NCBI RefSeq assembly: GCF_032108445.1
Contig: NZ_CP134876.1
Span: 124,001-188,000 of the forward strand
Direction: 5' to 3'
DNA from: Micromonospora halotolerans
Lineage (GTDB): Bacteria > Actinomycetota > Actinomycetes > Mycobacteriales > Micromonosporaceae
DNA length: 64,000 nucleotides
Under the pieces are notes generated by a model. It was not told the origin of the DNA, ran no database searches, and was given only the letters and a program-made list of their open reading frames with translations. Below are positions 61,755 through 64,000 of this stretch, piece by piece. The stretch's first letter is position 1. Each line of letters begins with the position of its first letter. A program made the position numbers and the translations under genes.

Positions 61755-63386
61755 ATGAGACTGACCACGCACTCCACGACCCTGCGCCGCGCGGCCAAGA
61801 GCCTCTTCGGCTGGACCGCCCTCCGGCCCAACCAGCTGGCCGCCATGCGGGCGGTCATGAAGCGCCGCGACGCCCTGGTGGTGCTGCCCACCGGCGCCGG
61901 CAAGTCGGCGATCTACCAGATCCCGGCCAGCCTGATCCCGGGCCCCACGGTGGTCATCTCCCCGCTGCTCGCCCTCCAGCAGGACCAGATCGCCGCGCTG
62001 AACGAGCGGCAACGGCCCGAGCTGCGGGCGGTCCGGATCAGCTCCGACGAGAGCGCGGCCCAGCAGGCCGAGGCGATCGAGGAGATCCGGGCGGGTCGCG
62101 CCGAGTTCCTGTTCATCACCCCGGAGGCGCTGAGCAACCCGGAGCGGCTGGCCGAGGTCCGCGCGCTCAAGCCGGCGCTCGTGGCGATCGACGAGGCGCA
62201 CTGCATCTCCGCCTGGGGGCACGACTTCCGCCCGGACTACCTGGCGCTCGGCCACCTCATCGAGGGCATCGGCCGGCCGCCGGTGGTGGCGCTGACCGCC
62301 ACCGCCTCCCCGCCGGTGCGCGACGACATCGTGGCCCGGCTGCGGCTGCGCGACCCCGAGGTGGTGGTGTCCGGGCTGGACCGGCCCAACCTCTTCCTGG
62401 AGGTGGCGCACTGCCCCACCGACGACTACCGGTGGCGGCGGCTGCTCGCCCTGCTCCGCGACGACGAGCGGCCCGGCATCATCTACGTGCCGACCCGGCG
62501 GGCGGCCGAGGAACTCGCCCAGCGGCTCACCGAGGCCGGCTTCCCGGCCCAGTACTACCACGGCGGGATGCCGACCGGCGCGCGCAACGAGCTGCACGAG
62601 GCCTTCCTCGCCGACCAGGTGCCGATCATGGTGGCGACCTCGGCGTTCGGCATGGGCATCGACAAGCCGAACATCGCCTGGGTGGTGCACATGGCACTGC
62701 CCGACTCGCCGGACAGCTACTTCCAGGAGATCGGCCGGGCCGGCCGGGACGGCGCGCCCGCCCGGGTGCTGCTGCTCTGGCGCGCCGAGGACGTCGGTCT
62801 CCAGCGCTACTTCAGCGGCGGCCTGCCCGACGAGAACGAGCTGGCCGAGCTCGCCGCCCTGCTGCGCAAGCAGCCCCGCACCAAGAAGGAACTGCGCGAG
62901 CTGACCGGCCTCGGGCCGCGCAAGCTCGGCCAGTACTTGTCCCTGCTGGAGCAGGTGGGCGCCGCGGAACCCCGGGCCCGCCAGCGGATCGCCGCCCCCC
63001 GGTACGCCCCGGCGGCCGCCGAGTCCGGCCGCGCCGCCCTGGCCGAGGCGGAGCGGCAGCAGACCGTGACCCGGTCGCGGACCGACATGATGCGCGCCTT
63101 CGCGGAGACCACGGGCTGCCGGGGGCAGGCGCTGCTGGCGTACTTCGGTGAGCAGATGAGCGAGGTCTGCGGGCACTGCGACAACTGCCACGCCGGCACG
63201 AGCGTCGCGTCCGAGGGCGCGGTGGGGCCGTTTCCCGTGCACAGCCAGGTGCGCCACCCCGAGTGGGGCACCGGCCTGGTGCTCAGCTACGAGGAGGACC
63301 GGATGACGGTGCTCTTCGACGAGGTGGGCTACAAGACGCTGTCCGTCCGCGTGGTGTCCGAACAGGGCCTACTGGAGCTGGACTAG
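61755..63386 (+). CDS. RecQ-family ATP-dependent DNA helicase with unusual C-terminus
   Basis: A 543-residue SF2 helicase. Walker A is LPTGAGKSAIYQIP (from residue 44), motif II is IDEAHCISAWGHDFRPDY (DEAH at 146-149), motif III is LTATASPPVRDDI, and motif VI is FQEIGRAGRDGAPA. A zinc region C-x17-C-x2-C-x2-C (GCRGQ ... VCGHCDNCHAG) is intact. There is no HRDC domain. Instead the last ~60 residues (FPVHSQVRHPEWGTGLVLSY ...) resemble the Tudor-like tail of UvrD/PcrA helicases. It unwinds 3'-5' DNA in recombination and repair. Confidence 0.93.
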   Translation: MRLTTHSTTLRRAAKSLFGWTALRPNQLAAMRAVMKRRDALVVLPTGAGKSAIYQIPASLIPGPTVVISPLLALQQDQIAALNERQRPELRAVRISSDESAAQQAEAIEEIRAGRAEFLFITPEALSNPERLAEVRALKPALVAIDEAHCISAWGHDFRPDYLALGHLIEGIGRPPVVALTATASPPVRDDIVARLRLRDPEVVVSGLDRPNLFLEVAHCPTDDYRWRRLLALLRDDERPGIIYVPTRRAAEELAQRLTEAGFPAQYYHGGMPTGARNELHEAFLADQVPIMVATSAFGMGIDKPNIAWVVHMALPDSPDSYFQEIGRAGRDGAPARVLLLWRAEDVGLQRYFSGGLPDENELAELAALLRKQPRTKKELRELTGLGPRKLGQYLSLLEQVGAAEPRARQRIAAPRYAPAAAESGRAALAEAERQQTVTRSRTDMMRAFAETTGCRGQALLAYFGEQMSEVCGHCDNCHAGTSVASEGAVGPFPVHSQVRHPEWGTGLVLSYEEDRMTVLFDEVGYKTLSVRVVSEQGLLELD

Positions 63387-63452
63387 CCTGACCCGGGCGC
63401 CGCGGTGACGGCGCCCGTCGACAACGACGACCACGGCGAAAGGGGCTTGATC

Positions 63453-63956
63453 GTGATCGAGCAGCCGGCGTACACCGGGTTCGGTTTCTCCGACGAGGAG
63501 TGGGGGCTGCTGGTCGGTCTGCCGCAGTCGGTCCTCGCGGCGGCCGCCGCGGCCGAGTCCGACGGCACCCGGCGCACCATGGCCGAGAACGCCGCCGGGC
63601 TGGAGACGATCGCCGCGGGCCGCGAGTCGGCCAGCCCGCTGGTGGCCGCCGTCGCCGGCGAGATCGTCTCCCGGGTGGGCGACCCCGAGGCCGGTGAGGA
63701 ACTGCCGGTCATCACCCCCGACGACCCCCAGGCGATGATCGAGGACGTGCTCGGCCGGGCCGGGCAGGCATCCGTGCTGCTGTCCGCCAGGATCGACGAG
63801 GGACAGGCGGGCGCCTACCGCCACTGGCTCGTGGAGATCGCCGAGCAGGTGGTGGGCGCCGCGTCCACGGGCGGCATCCTGGGCCTCGGCGGCGACGTGG
63901 TGAGCGACTCGGAGCGGCGTTTCCGGGACCGGCTCGCCACCGTGCTCAACGACTGA
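63453..63956 (+). CDS. Conserved hypothetical protein, 167 residues
   Basis: Starts at GTG 63453 after AAAGGGGC. It is a soluble, mostly helical, acidic protein: FGFSDEEWGLLVGLPQSVLA, TRRTMAENAAGLETIAAGRE, ASTGGILGLGGDVVSDSERR. The pattern of a helical bundle with an A/G-rich centre recalls TerB-like or DUF-type stress proteins, but I cannot place it. It has no membrane segment or signal. It lies 66 bases after recQ on the same strand and may share its transcript. Confidence 0.65.
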   Translation: MIEQPAYTGFGFSDEEWGLLVGLPQSVLAAAAAAESDGTRRTMAENAAGLETIAAGRESASPLVAAVAGEIVSRVGDPEAGEELPVITPDDPQAMIEDVLGRAGQASVLLSARIDEGQAGAYRHWLVEIAEQVVGAASTGGILGLGGDVVSDSERRFRDRLATVLND

Positions 63957-63982
63957 CCGGACTGTTAACAGAACATTTCACG

Positions 63983-63997
63983 TCCGTCAATGACGGA
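63983..63997. promoter_or_regulatory. TCCGTCA-A-TGACGGA inverted repeat at the right edge
   Basis: A perfect 7-bp-arm inverted repeat with one central base, in the AT-richer intergenic sequence at the end of the window. It is either an operator of the next gene or a small terminator; the context is cut off. Confidence 0.4.
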
Positions 63998-64000
63998 TAG

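Noticed and set aside
1..64000. CRISPR arrays, tRNA or rRNA genes, insertion sequences, attachment sites, secondary-metabolite synthases.
   Set aside because: No regularly spaced repeats, cloverleaf-type genes, transposase or integrase, or multimodular synthase genes were seen on either strand.

Overview
The window is GC-rich actinobacterial chromosome, most likely Micromonospora or another Micromonosporaceae. The reasons are the strong G/C third-position bias, many GTG starts, an F420-type luciferase-like oxidoreductase, phosphatidylinositol mannoside genes (pgsA, a PatA-like acyltransferase, a PimA-like mannosyltransferase), the pdxS-pdxT pair, an EF-G2 paralogue, and gene order resembling the mycobacterial thrS-HIT-pgsA-patA-pimA-pdxS-pdxT-yebC segment. 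I see no rRNA, tRNA, CRISPR array, insertion sequence or integrated phage. About 63 protein genes fill nearly all of the window.

Layout. 1-5.4 kb: end of a GAF/PucR-type regulator, a drug-efflux MFS gene with its TetR repressor and two matching operators, and a GT87-type membrane glycosyltransferase. 5.4-10.1 kb: a five-gene branched-chain-amino-acid-type ABC importer. 10.3-12.6 kb: an FAD monooxygenase divergent from a GntR-TetR hybrid regulator. 12.6-17.2 kb: a catabolic locus (ADH, ALDH, TetR, acyl-CoA dehydrogenase) tied together by two near-identical 19-bp operators. 17.3-22.7 kb: a PLP enzyme, dctA with a divergent CitA/DcuS-type two-component system, and a NIPSNAP protein. 22.8-26.3 kb: dnaE. 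26.5-31.8 kb: a PadR-HAAS pair, GNAT, ECF sigma factor with a lipoprotein-like partner, a transmembrane Ser/Thr kinase and a divergent secreted protein. 31.9-44.9 kb: the conserved core (yebC, pdxT, pdxS, pimA, patA, pgsA, EF-G2, AKR, a maltokinase-cap protein, HIT, thrS). 45-49 kb: a YcnI-like protein, ADP-ribosylglycohydrolase and an OmpR-type two-component system. 49.3-52.7 kb: adenosine deaminase, methyltransferase, aldo/keto reductase and small membrane proteins. 52.8-57.2 kb: cspA and six leftward envelope-protein genes. 57.3-64 kb: a cysteine-desulfurase-like enzyme, GNAT, a NagZ-like GH3 hydrolase, a 40-residue membrane protein, a G6PDH-type LLM oxidoreductase, RecQ with an unusual tail and an unknown conserved protein.

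The strongest signals beyond gene content are regulatory: a TetR operator shared by the ALDH/ADH and acyl-CoA dehydrogenase genes; paired operators at the MFS gene; a PadR operator placed in a promoter spacer; and ten genes with a TANNNT hexamer six or seven bases before the start codon, which predicts leaderless transcripts. I did not find an obviously new defence or biosynthetic system. The least explained gene sets are the overlapping small membrane-protein operon (53.3-54.4 kb) and the ECF sigma/lipoprotein pair (28.6-29.6 kb).
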